Assembly: GCA_000697665.1 (NCBI GenBank)
Contig: KL197711.1
Coordinates: 1,827,209-1,891,208 of the forward strand
Direction of reading: 5' to 3'
Length of the DNA: 64,000 bases
Origin: Jaapia argillacea MUCL 33604
Taxonomy: Eukaryota > Basidiomycota > Agaricomycetes > Jaapiales > Jaapiaceae
The notes under the pieces are model-generated. The model saw only the letters and a list, made by a program, of their open reading frames with translations. It did no database searches and was not told where the DNA came from. Below, piece after piece: positions 33,095 through 44,469 of this stretch. The position numbers were made by a program, and so were the translations under genes. Position 1 is the first letter of the stretch. Every line of letters begins with the position of its first letter.

Positions 33095-36000
33095 ATGTCG
33101 GTACTTGCGATACCGCAGCGCGAAGATACTCCTACACCTACTCCACGACTTGAAACCGAGGTGATGGGCCAGAAGTCGTGGAAGAAAGGGGCTGTGGACG
33201 GTGAGTGGCTTTAGGAAACTCGGTGATCACCGACTGCGTTAGGCTAGCCCGGATTAATCACGTGACCGTGCAACAAGCTGGATCTTTTTTCTCGTGTGTA
33301 TCACGACAGCCCGAGCCTAACTCTGTCCTTAATATTCATCTCAAGTCCTTTCCTTAAGTTCTCCTTCTGATTATGCTTATCCCCCTCCTTTGCTGCTAGG
33401 GCCCAGTCTTCGTTCTATCCAACACGACCCAAGTGCGTACAACCGATCTCCATTGTTTCCTTTCTCGTATACATAACCAGACGCCAGACTTACATATTTC
33501 AACACCAGGTTTATATGATCTAATTCCATCTCGACCGTCCTATCCCTCCGTCGGTGTTGGCATTCCCGCTTTCCATCAGCCAACTGGTTTAGCCCACGGG
33601 AACGGCCAGCTAGATCTCATGCCAGTCGAGTCGGGCAAAGGGGATGACCAGGATTTAAGTTCAGCCGCGCAATCCTCATCCTCAGATGCAGGCAGGCCGT
33701 CTGGCTCCTCGAGACAGCGTCCAAATTCCCAGGCAACAAGCGCACGTCGTCCACCTCCACGTCAACCGTACCTTGCTCCGCCAGGACCTCCCTTTCTTCG
33801 TCCCTCGCCGTCGGAAACTCTTCAAAGCCCGCCCACGGGTCCTTCACGCTTTCACCCACCACCGACGCAATTCCAGCAACCCCGACCTTCATCATTCACC
33901 CCTCAGGGCGGCTATGGTGGACCGTACGCTCTCTCTCCGCCAGCTCCTGGTGCTCTGGCGCATTCGCCTCCCTATGCGTATAACCATGGCTACCCACATC
34001 CGGGCTCGTACGTACACGACACGACCATGATTTCCCCAAACCACCACATTTCATATCCTTCCGGTTCTCTGCCCTCGATCATCCCGCACCATAGTAGTCC
34101 TGGGCCATCCGGAGTATACGGTCACCATATCACCCCATCCCCTCCTTCTCGCTCACCTCTATCCTCCCCTAGCGCTCCCAGTGGTCCGTATCCCAATCAA
34201 TCGCAGTATTACTCTCCGATGTCAACGCCGCCATTCTCTTACGCCCAACAATCCTTCACGGCGTCTGCTCAGATGTATCAGGCTCCATATACGCCCAGCC
34301 CATTCCATCAATCGTATGTTCACTCTCCCGAGCAAGAAACCCCAGGTTGGTGGTACATGCATCCGAGTGGAGCAATGACGCCGAGTCAGTTCGAGCACGT
34401 TCAATCCCCTTATATTGGACAATACGGTTTGGGATATCCGTCGTTCACTCGTCCCGACGTGGATTCATTCGGTCGACCAACGCCTACTGGACCTTCTCCG
34501 ATCTACCCCTCATTAGGTCGCAGACCCCAACTTCCCAGTGCACAGCCTGTCGTCGCTCCGCCGGCGCCGGCGTCTGCGCCCCCGTCATATGTCCCTCCCG
34601 ACTCCCCCCATCCTACCACGATTTCGGAACCCAGTGGCCATTCAGGTCCATCGAATAGATCATCTGCTGAGCGAGCCGTCGCCCGTCGTCCACATCATCC
34701 CAACCCTCCGGTTCAACGTTCTGAATGGGTGATGTGGGTTGGCAACGTGCCTTCCGATGCTACATACGAAGAGTTGTGGCGCGTATTCAACGAACGGCGA
34801 GCGATCCCTTCCGGTAACGATCCACCTTTTCCGGAAGGTATTCATCCTCAAGAACATCTATTTGGCGGTGTTTCATCAATGTACCTGATTGGTAGATCAA
34901 ATTGTGCCTTCGTCAACTTTGACTCCGAGGACCATCTCCATAGCGCCATCGCCCGATTCAACGGACAACCACTTCGGATACATGATCCGAAGTGCCCTCG
35001 TCTCGTCTGCCGTGTCCGTGGCAAGGAGGATGATTTGAAAGCTGGAGTTGGAGCACAGCGTGGCACTGGGTTGCATGTCAAGTGGATCAAGGATAGCAAA
35101 GGGAAGATGAAGGAAGCCGCTGTGGGCTTGGGATCGTCTAAGCCGGGAGCTGATGAACCTGCCACGTCGGAGTCGGACAACGCTCCTACATCCTCGAGCG
35201 CCTCCAGCTCACTCGACACCCATGCTCGCCGTTTTGCTTCTATGTCCCTATCCAGTGATGAAGAAGGACCCAACCGCAAACCTCAACCTAAGAACTCCAG
35301 CTCTGGCTCGTATGCCTCCACCAACTCGAGCATCCTTTCTCGTCACTTCCCGAAACGCTACTTCATCCTCAAGTCATTGACACAGGTATGTTGTCTACGA
35401 CAGGGCAATCTCCGAGAGCCACATTCTCATCATCTTAAATTAGTTCGACTTGGATCTTAGTGTCGAGAAGGGGTTATGGGCGACACAAAAACACAACGAG
35501 GCGATACTGGACCAAGCTTTCCGAACGAGTCAGGATGTGTATCTAATCTTCGGGGTGAACAAAAGCGGCGAGTTCTATGGGTATGCCAGGTAAGTCTTGT
35601 CGTTCTTTATCCACCAATGTACATGGAACCCACCATCCTTGTCCTGGATGGAACAGGATGGCTGGTCCGATTTTACGTGGCGAACAACGTGTCCCTTGGG
35701 CTTCTCGTACAGATTCTTCACCTTCGTCACAACGCGGTTCCCGTCGCTCAGACCCTGTCCAGGAGGACCCCGATGGTATATCTCAGACGCAACGTCCGCC
35801 GTCCTATATCACCGGACACGTTGTCGACCAATCTCCTCTTCCTGTGTCTCCCTCTGGGAAGCAGATCCGACAACAACCTCAACCACCACGTTCATCATCT
35901 CCCAATCGTGACATCTTGTCAGCACCGGCGGAGATGGATCATCGTCATCGTGGAATGTCGACCAAGACTCCTCCGCCGAAGATGAGTCTTGACTATCAAA

Positions 36001-36623
36001 AGCTACGACCTGTTGCTGCGATTTTGTCGGCTCAAGGCCCTCCTGATGATTTCGAGTTGGATCACGATGCTCCTATTGCGGCTATGAGGGATCATCATCG
36101 TAGTGGGCAAGGTTCGTCTTCGTCTAGTCGGGATGTTCCTACTGATAGCGACGGTGTCAAACGTGTGGACATGATCTCCAAAGAAGAACGTGGAGCGTCG
36201 GCTCCTCTTCAGACCGTTGCTGAGGAGGAAGAGCAGATATTTGGAGCTGGCGCGGCCGTGACTCCGGCCGCCGATGGGACTCCAAATCCTGTAGGTGGTC
36301 GTGATGGAACTGGTACAAATGCTCCACCAGAAGGATGGGGAGAGTCATTTCGCGTGGATTGGATACGATCCACCCGACTTCCCTTTTGGCGCACGAGACA
36401 TTTACGAAATCCCTGGAATCACGATCGGGAAGTCAAAGTGTCTAGGGATGGGACGGAGTTGGAACCTGGAGTTGGGCAGATGTTGTTGGAGGAATGGGAT
36501 AGACCTGATCCACCGCAATCGCCTGTGGGTTTCAAGTATCCCGGGAGGAGGGCTGGAGGGGAGCCGAAGGCTGCGTCTACTGGGACGTCGTCTGTTTTTG
36601 GGAAGAAGCAGACGGGTTCGTAG
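33095..36623 (+). CDS. RRM and YTH domain protein (putative m6A reader)
   Basis: Exons 33095..33200, 33509..35385, 35444..35589 and 35657..36623 give 1031 aa. The N-terminal ~430 residues are Pro/Ser/Tyr/Gln-rich and disordered. An RRM-like domain follows (about 440-540: EWVMWVGNVPSDATYEELW, then NCAFVNFDSEDHLHSAIARF). The YTH domain starts at ~646 (RYFILKSLTQFDLDLSVEKG, LWATQ, YLIFGVNKSGEFYGYARM) and resumes at ~940 (FRVDWIRSTRLPF, LRNPWN, VKVSRDGTELEP). The Trp of LWATQ and the Trp of DWI match the aromatic cage that holds N6-methyladenosine in YTHDC1-type domains. About 230 disordered residues separate the two halves. Role: binding methylated or DSR-like RNA to control splicing or decay, by family knowledge. 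Intron 1 is 308 nt, long for this window, so the first exon is the least certain part. Confidence 0.85.
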
Positions 36624-39600
36624 GAGTTGTGGAAAGGAAGGAGGAGGAGGGTATAGAAGGATCATCCTCAAAATCACTATCACTATCATCATCATTTGTC
36701 ACGACTCGACACCAAAATCCGCAAGACTTGGTTCACGTACGCACACGCATAGACATGCACCACACACATTACCTTGCACTCGTTTATTCCTTCACCATCA
36801 CTCATCGACTGAATCACACACACACTTCACGACGACAGTCTCCAAACTTGTCATTCACGATACAAGGACTGTCACGAGATTTCACATTCCTATCATTTCT
36901 TTTTTTTTTATCCATCGGGAGGGGCTGTTTGGTTGGCTTTCATTGCAGGTTGAACTCATCGTCGCATTGATTTCTGAAGCTTTGTTTTCTGCTTGTCGAA
37001 CTTTCCATTGCTCTATTGTGTAGCTATAGGTAGAACGTGTCTCACCCACCTCATCATTGTAATTCCTCGCATACTTTGGCAGCATATACACGTCTCGCGC
37101 CATAGTGCGCTTGGTATTTTCCGCAATAAAATATACCACTCTATTGTATCGTCTGAGTTTGACATACCGTTCTATGTACTACTGTGCAAATGAGTAAGTA
37201 GCAAGATGGTGGACGCAGTGCAAGAGAAACTACGCGGGTCTCATTTGCAGTCCGTGCGCAGACCTTCTAGATATCTCGTACCTCAACAAATCGGTAGCGG
37301 CGCTCGAGCACCAGTGTCCCCGACTCCCAAATAAATACACACGCAAACAATATGATACAGGCAGGTAATAAACAGGTCAGAAGCTGGGAGACTTGGTTAT
37401 ACCCATGAGGCACGACATGTACAAAGGGGTGACAGCCACGCGGAATCTGTTCCAAGACACCACAGAGGCCCTTCCCCATCAATCAACAAAACTACTCCAC
37501 GGTCCAATGGAGGAACATCTTCATCGTCGTCAGGGGAGATGGCTCCGAGCAGCGGGACACAAAGCCAGGTGGACCCCCTGTCATCGGTCGACCGGATTGT
37601 GGATGGGCAGTTTGTGTGCCGTGTGCAGATGTATTTGTCTTCCATCTCGTGAAGTTCGTTGAAATTGCGATCGACCTCGTATTTTCTCAGGCGGTCCTGC
37701 CTGCCTTCCTGCCTGGAGTATGTAGTACCACTGAACCAACCAAAGGTGAACAGACGCGGACGTGTCCCAAATGTAAGGAAAAAACGAAGTATAATAAAAT
37801 GGATCATAAACAGAGGAAACTCATTGGTGTTGTGCCACTCATTATGAACAGGAGCATATTCGCGTCCATAGCCCCAGAAGCTAAGACTGTTTGGTGGTGA
37901 AAGATATGGCCATTTGAACTGAGTGAACAATATTCTGAAAGATTTGGTGCAGATTTCTCGTATATTATCCATGTTGCCTGCTTTCGTTTGTGTGTGTTTG
38001 TCGCTCTTTCTGCCTGGCTGTTGTGGCGGGGGCCCGCTCGCCTGACCTCTGTGTTTATACTTCTCCATCGGTCCCATGATGGCGACTCAAGTACTCATCT
38101 GAGACCCTTCCATTGTCTGCACTATCGTCAGCTGCATCCCCTGTCTATTGGCTCTTTGTTGTCTGTGGTGGTTATTGTCTTCATGTCTCGGATCCGGATC
38201 ATTCAGTGCTACGGCCTTCGAGACACAAGTACTATAAAACACCCTGTGACCTCCAGTATGTGCCCATGTGCAATGCCCCAATGATAAACTCCCATACGTA
38301 TGCTGGGCTCATGTAATTCTTAGATACCCGACATGTACATGATTGAGCAGTGGAGGGAAGCCTTACGCCTTCGAAGCTCGAATCTTCAGTCCCACTGACA
38401 CGTTCTGTGTGCTACAGGACACCCTCCACAAGCTTCAATGACCGGGACAACACCAACACCTCGATTTACTACACCAGAGCTACCCTGACGTGGTTCTACC
38501 TAAGCTCGAGCAGATGTCGCCTCAATATCTCCGCAGTATGGCGCTACCCAAATGCTCCCTCATCCGACCTGGTACTTGCTGTCAAGACTCAATATGTGGT
38601 CTCTTCTTGGATCTCCCTCTACCCATCGAGGGCCATCGTCACGAGGACTGCTGCTTCCAAATGCCCAATCATCTGAATCCACATATCGAGACACCTTTAG
38701 AACATCACTTTCGGTTGCCATGCGGTTGGCACGATGTGCTATCCCGTCACAACTAAAGTCCATATCTCCCCATCACGGACACCACTGTTACCGCGAACAA
38801 GCCACGGTAGATCTCGACGGAGCACAGTCCTGAACTTCTTGGATGTCTCAGGTGAGCCCTTGCTGTCCATCTCGGGAGACCGATCCACCCGACTCACTTA
38901 TATGCCTCATGAGCTCCTCCCGCAGATTATTTTCGCCCTCAATTTTTTCCGTGTCATCTTCCCTCCAAGGAATCCGAATTCTCCCCGCCATCGCACCATC
39001 AATGAGATGTGAGGGAGTCTATTGTTTGAATTTGAACACTTCATGAACTGCCGTGAACCTTCCCTCTTCATGCTAACATATCCCCGATCAAAATTATCTT
39101 CGACTCTTCCGTTATGCCATTTACTTCGAATTCTCGTTCACCCGTTCACGACTTCGACCCATGCTCGCCTAGCTGGGGAGGAGTATCAGCTATAATTACG
39201 ACACCCCAATTTAGGTACTACTGTGCATATACACCATACTAAGTACGCTTACCGCGACGTGCCTCCCGCTGAGTTTGTGTTGTCCCCTCCATCCTCAGCC
39301 TGTACTGTATGTCGGTCGGAATAACTTAATGTTGGAGGGTACCCTATGAAATCCGCACATATTCTTGCCCAAACAAACATTCGAACTCATCGCTGAAGCG
39401 AAGCGAGGCATGTCTTGTGCGGCATACGATGATGAGACACCGTGATGAAGGGTCGAAAGCCCATACGCGGTCGAGAACACTCTAAATGACGTAGATTTTA
39501 GGCTAAATTCTCACGGGATATCGTCTGGTACCGTGTCGTTTGCGGGATACAGAGACCCTTTCCTCACTTTGTGAGGAGTCGGGGATCCTTGTTCAGCGAC

Positions 39601-39790
39601 TGTTGCGAACGCCTGAGATTCGAGATGTACGCTGTAAGGAACGTAGGAAGAAGCAGGCAAAAGTCATATCTTCGAGGCAGGGTAGATAATACAAGAAGTG
39701 ACTCCATATCGTCTGTCCGGGATCAAGAAATGAAAAAGGGACGAGACGTATATAATGAAGGTAGTCGTGTCTTCGTCGTCATACAGTCGT
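36624..39790. other. gene-poor stretch of 3.2 kb
   Basis: 3' flank of the YTH gene followed by sequence without a supported gene. A 226-codon ATG-started minus-strand ORF (37397-38077) has no domain, odd composition and no splice signals linking it to neighbours, so it is not called. A Cys/His-rich plus-strand ORF near 38490-38756 was also seen without family support. Confidence 0.35.
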
Positions 39791-40384
39791 TCAGCAGCAC
39801 ATCTCGCAAGGGCAGCCTAAGTTTACGAACAAACCAATCAGTCGCAACACACATGTAACGGAACAAGGAGGACTTACAGATAATGTCTGCGAAGCATTCG
39901 CAGCAACCCTGGAGAAAGCACGGAAGATGAGTTTAGCATGTCCCAAAGGGAACATAGGAGAAGCCTCGGTGCGAACCTTGCAGCATTCTGGGAAAGAACA
40001 AAAAGGTTAATTTAGTTGAAATGGCCAGTGGGAAAGGGTGAAAGGCATACCGAAGCAGAAGAAACACTCGAGAGCTCCGAGGAAGCAGTCCTACAACAAC
40101 GACAACCCAAAGTCAACATCCCTCCCTTTGACTATATCGGTAAAAATGGCAGGAAAAAGTCCTCACCTTGCCGACACCTCCACCACGGAGACGCGAAGCC
40201 TTCTGACGCTGGCATTCCTGATTGTTGGAGTTCTCAGCGGGGTTCACCACCGCTATTCAAATCGCAATCAAAACCCTTATCAGCAAGTGTCCGCAGCGCC
40301 TGCATTCGCTAGCGAGCACATACACATCTGCATAGCGCCCTGGGGCTGGGCAGTGGTAGCGGTCTTGTTGGTAGGGACGTTCAT
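39791..40384 (-). CDS. small cysteine-rich membrane-associated protein (CYSTM-like)
   Basis: Six exons on the minus strand, 40384..40324, 40252..40167, 40090..40051, 39987..39977, 39908..39878 and 39816..39791, give only 84 aa. The N-terminal half is Gln/Asn/Thr-rich and ends RGGGVGKDCF. The C-terminal half holds nearly all of the 14 cysteines: ECFFCFECCKGCCECF, then ADIICCPCEMCC at the very end. Cys-rich tails of this kind occur in fungal small proteins and in plant CYSTM proteins, where they associate with membranes through palmitoylation and are linked to stress tolerance or metal handling. The model is supported because all five introns have GT-AG ends, phases agree, and the joined exons give one uninterrupted Cys pattern. 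Exon 4 has 11 nt. Confidence 0.8.
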
Positions 40385-41858
40385 GATGAAAGAAATGGGT
40401 AGAAGATGCGGATGGTGGAGTGGAGGAGAGGTGGTGGAACGTTGTTTGGGACCTTTATAGGAATTGGATCTAGGGCTGTCGTTTCGCCTATGTTGGGTCG
40501 GGTTTCGGTTGGATGACGTTTTGAGACACGCCCCTCCAGCCAGGAAATTGCCGTCCTGATTGGTCACTATTTATGGTTTTTATGACATCGTCGAGGGCTG
40601 TGTTCGGCTCAGCACCACGAGGCGGAGTCGGTGTTTCCAATGTCCGACCTTGAGCGAGCTCGAGGCCTGCGTGGTTTGCGCGACGAGAGCGGTGATGGTG
40701 TTCAATATTGGAGGGACCACCAGTGACTAGCATAGCCAGGAGAGGCAGACCACAGGAAGGCCAGAATTTACAGAGCAGAGAAAAGGAAGTGTCGCGTCAT
40801 AGCAACGCCTATCTCGAACTCCACTTCTCCAAATAGTTGTGGTCAATCAAGGAAGCAATTTGGCACCAGAACAATCGGCCTCCGTGTTGTGCAGCAGACG
40901 GGATCCCGCAATTTGGACAATAACCTCGCTATTTATCCGTCCGCGCTCCTGGAGGCCGAAAGGGGCAGCACAGAAGGAGGAGACTGGTAGGTGACGTCGA
41001 TCCTCGTCCACAAAAACCCACGTACTTACCTCCATCCGGTCGTGCCGAAGAGCCAGGTGGAAGTATAGGCGAACCGAGGTGGGGGTTGAGATAGTGGGAC
41101 GGAAAGAGCGCAATCGCAAACGAATAGCATTCCTTTTATCTGGAGGCATTGATCATCAAAAACTAAGCTCAAGATCGCAATCAAAAAACATCGACATCCC
41201 TCGTCGTCGTTGCGCCATTTTTTGCAAAGAGGTTCAGCTCATGGTCATTTGGTCTTCAGCCACAGTTGCCACATTGGGAAACTGATTCAACACTTTGTGT
41301 CAACGTTGAAGGCATACTTGCTTACTTGGGGCCCTTCGAAATCCAAGTCTCTAGTCTCCAAGCTCCGTCGTTCTCTGCATCGTCCAGGCTGCATCGGCAT
41401 TCATGTAACAGGCGCTGTAGACCTCACCCGTCATATTATTGCGCCTGCACAATGACCCATGATCACCCTTGCATTGAAGCAAGACGTGCTCCACTACGCC
41501 GACAGGAACATATCTTCGGCCAGCTGTCCAAGTATCTTAACTCTGCAACTTGCACTGGTGACATACTCAGCTGCTCCGGTTATCCCACTCAAATCCCACT
41601 CTTGAATTCGTCCTCTTGGAATGTCTGCGTCATCGACGACTTCTTGCTCCTACCTAGTGCTAGCTTGTGCTGGGCGCTTTTCGGATCTTTGAGACAAGGA
41701 TGTGGACTTTTGGGTTTCTGCTCGTCAGAACCCCCTTCTCTGTGATCTGGTTATGCTTATTAGGCCGATGGTTCAAGAGAGGTTGTGCAACACCAAGTCA
41801 CCCACCAATACCACTTTACCAAGGTCATTTTTTGACCCCCGACTTGATTATCCCTTCA
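40385..41858. other. sparse intergenic stretch
   Basis: Promoter side of the Cys-rich gene and of the first CsbD-like gene. It contains one small low-confidence gene (40847-41149, listed separately); nothing else is supported. Confidence 0.35.
40847..41149 (-). CDS. possible small two-exon gene, unknown function
   Basis: Exons 41149..41030 and 40948..40847 on the minus strand would give 73 aa. The intron has a strong GTAAGT donor and a pyrimidine-rich CTCCAG acceptor, both in phase 0, which is the main support. The peptide is basic (RLRLRSFRP near the start) with no recognised domain or signal peptide. It could be a non-coding transcript. Confidence 0.3.
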   Translation of the reverse strand: MPPDKRNAIRLRLRSFRPTISTPTSVRLYFHLALRHDRMEVSTWVFVDEDRRHLPVSSFCAAPFGLQERGRINSEVIVQIAGSRLLHNTEADCSGAKLLP

Positions 41859-42687
41859 ATGTCTTTATCCGATAATAACCCAGACGACAAGTACGGTCGT
41901 CGTGATCAATGGGATCCTTCAGACGGTACGTCATACCCTCTCGTCCCTTCCTCTCCACTCCCGTATTTCTCTTCCCGCTCACCGTATCGACCCCCTTACA
42001 GTGGTCTCAAACGCCGACCCTACCTCTCTCCAAACAACCTACCCCCAACCCGAAGGCACCCAAGACTTCTCCACTCCTTCCGACCAAATTCTAGGGCACC
42101 CTCAACCCCTAACCGCCGCCGCTCGACCTACCTCCCCACCCCAAACAATCAGACCAAGTGAAATCCAAGCCCACCAATCTGGGCGTGGTGCCGTCGGCGT
42201 AGGGCCTACTAAGACTACCGCCACTCCCCCAGGCGGGTATCACGCGATGAAGGCTGGTGCAGGTGCACAAGGAGATCCTAGGTATTGGAGTGATGCTGAG
42301 GAAGGAGACGTCGTTAAGAATCGGGAGCAGTACCAGCAGGGGAAGGGACATGAGAAGAATGAGTTTGATGATGATGATGATGAGAGTACTGGTAGGATGC
42401 GTGCGGGCGGCGGTGCTACTGGTGCTCACGCGGGGGCGAAACCGAAATTTACTGATAAGGTGTTTGGTGGGTTTTTTTGAGTGTTTTGTTTTGTCGTTCG
42501 TTGATGCTGATTGGAGTTCTTTTTCGGATGCTGTTTAGGTACTATGGAGGAAGTTGCTGGGAAGATGACTAGGAATGCTGGGATGCAGGAGAGAGGAGAA
42601 GAACGCAAGGTTTGGTTTTTGGGTTCGTTTTTATGGTTGTGGCGAGCTGATTTGGGTTGTTTTTCAATGTAGACTGGTGGGTTCTGA
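41859..42687 (+). CDS. CsbD-like protein, family member A
   Basis: Exons 41859..41925, 42002..42466, 42539..42609 and 42673..42687 give 205 aa. The N-terminus carries the family signature YGRRDQWDP; the middle is disordered with an acidic run (DDDDD) and WSDAEEGDVVK; the C-terminus reads KFTDKVFGTMEEVAGKMT and NAGMQERGEERKTGGF. The last segment resembles the CsbD-like stress-response domain (PF05532), a short repeat-like helical motif around G-x-x-E-x-x-A-G-K. Function is unknown; homologues are often stress or stationary-phase induced. Exon lengths of 67, 71 and 15 nt recur in member C. Confidence 0.75.
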
Positions 42688-43201
42688 CCAGGATATGGAA
42701 TGGAACGTCAAAGCAAGTGAGATTACTGTACGGCTGTCGACTTGAAGAATTGTGACGTGTGTTTGGGCGCCTTGCGTAGTCTCCGACTAGTATGTGCTGT
42801 TCCTTTATCAGTCTCGATTCCAAGGCCGATGGCTGTCTACAAGTTCGTCGTGGATGGTGGTCCTGAAATATCTTTGTTGTCTATTCGCAAGCAGATCCGA
42901 TTCTAAGACAAGAAATCATCGTGATGTCAAGGTCGACCCAGCCAATGCTATTCCGGTGTCAGGGTACGAATTTCAAAGTCCCTTCTTCTCAGCAATCTTG
43001 CCATCTTGTTCTTTCGACCTAGTGGTGATGGGGACGAACGACGCCGACGATTTGGACTATTGAGTTCATTGGGTTGTTTTGTCGTGTGGCCTTTGGGGCT
43101 CCGGTTTTCTGCTGATAAGACGGGGTGCTCGATGGTTGAACGTTGACCTTATCGTGTTACACAACTTTGTTAAGAGTTGGACTTGGGGATTTTGTGACCA
43201 T
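42688..43201. other. intergenic stretch between CsbD-like members A and B
   Basis: 514 bases with no supported feature. Confidence 0.35.
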
Positions 43202-43670
43202 ATGGATGACACCAGCTCCGAGGGTTACAATCAGTTTGGTCGTCGTGATCAATGGGATCGTAACGATGGTATGTTGTACCGATTCTATTCGTTTCCCTGA
43301 CATTTGTTCGAACATACCTTGGGCCTCCTCTGTATTTCTCGCTAATTCGTACACGGCAGCATATCCTAACGCTCCACCAGCTCCCGCACAATCCAACCCG
43401 CCGACAACGACTCACGTAAATGTCAAAGACGAACTTCCCATTCCATCCATTTCAATCTCCTTCGACCCAACCTTCGTCGAACCCACCTCCACCGACAAGC
43501 CAGAGGGTGGGTCGACGAGTACGGTAGAACCTTTGGCAAAGAAGGAGATGAATGCTGGTGATGGTATTGGGTCGGATGGGAGTAGGACCGGTGGGTGGAG
43601 TGATGCGGAGGAGGGTGAGGTTGTTAAGAGTGCGTATCAGTATCAGCACCAGGGTCGGGGGAAGGTGTAG
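43202..43670 (+). CDS. CsbD-like family member B, lacking the C-terminal domain
   Basis: Exons 43202..43268 and 43360..43670 give 125 aa. The first exon (67 nt, FGRRDQWDR) and the segment WSDAEEGEVVK match member A, but the frame ends at TAG 43668-43670 before the KFTDK and CsbD-like part, and no copy of the 71-nt exon was found downstream. It is either a truncated duplicate or a specialised short form. No signal peptide; disordered throughout. Confidence 0.6.
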
Positions 43671-44469
43671 GGAACTTTGGTGCGTTTCATATTTTTCTTG
43701 GTCCTTTGATAGCTCGGGATTGATGGACGGGTTGGTTGCATTAGACTGGTTGGAAGGGCTGAGGGGTATGAGTTGCTGGGGTTGTATGAACGTTGGGAGG
43801 GTTGCCGGGATTAGAAAAAGCAATACTTACTACATAGCGCTATGGTTTCTACTGTACATTACTTAGCCTCTGCATTCCAATTCCACTTGCCCCCTGGTGA
43901 GATCGACTTCGTCCCCTCCGGGCCGCGTGCCGTCACCCAGGCTTCAAGGGGCGTTGTCAATCCTCAGTACTCACCCTCCAATTCCCGGTCTCAACTCAAC
44001 CTCCTCGAACCTCTCGGTGACGAAGGCAAACTCCTCAAAGAACTATTTGTCTAAGAGATAAAAGCCGTCGTACCCGTTTTCGTGGATACAGTCGAGGGGA
44101 AAGAGAGTAGGGATCTGAAAGAGAGTGACTGGGATGGCTGTTGATTTGGGGGTTTAGGAGTTGTGAGGAAGGGGACCAGGGTGATGCGATTTTGGAGAGG
44201 TTGGGGGTTATTGGGAAGCGATGTTGATGGTTGGACATAGAAGTGAGAGTATGAGAGTTTAGTTACTCCGTCGTTATCTATCCGTGTTTACGATGGGATA
44301 AACGCACATATTCAATGTACGAAACGTAGTTACACTTACAAGCCAGAATAGTGAAACATCGTCGTAGGGTTAGTATTCGTGTACACGGTATGGAAACGAA
44401 GCTCGAGGAAGACAATCAGTACGGAGACACATACAGAATTGGAGAGGGATAAGTAAGTGTCCTTTGTTA
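43671..44469. other. intergenic stretch with an orphan exon-like ORF
   Basis: At 43867-44054 (+) an acceptor-like CTTAG precedes 62 codons with C-rich third positions (FQFHLPPGEIDFVPSG, NSRSQLNLLEPLGDEGKLL) that end in a stop. No partner exon or family was recognised, so it is not called as a gene. Confidence 0.35.

Noticed and set aside
37397-38077. 226-codon ATG-started minus-strand ORF
   Set aside because: Composition is unlike neighbouring genes and no domain or conserved motif is visible; kept only as part of the gene-poor stretch.
43671-43866. Search for the missing 71-nt CsbD exon of member B
   Set aside because: A few bases resemble the family exon, but no open frame with AG and GT borders is present.
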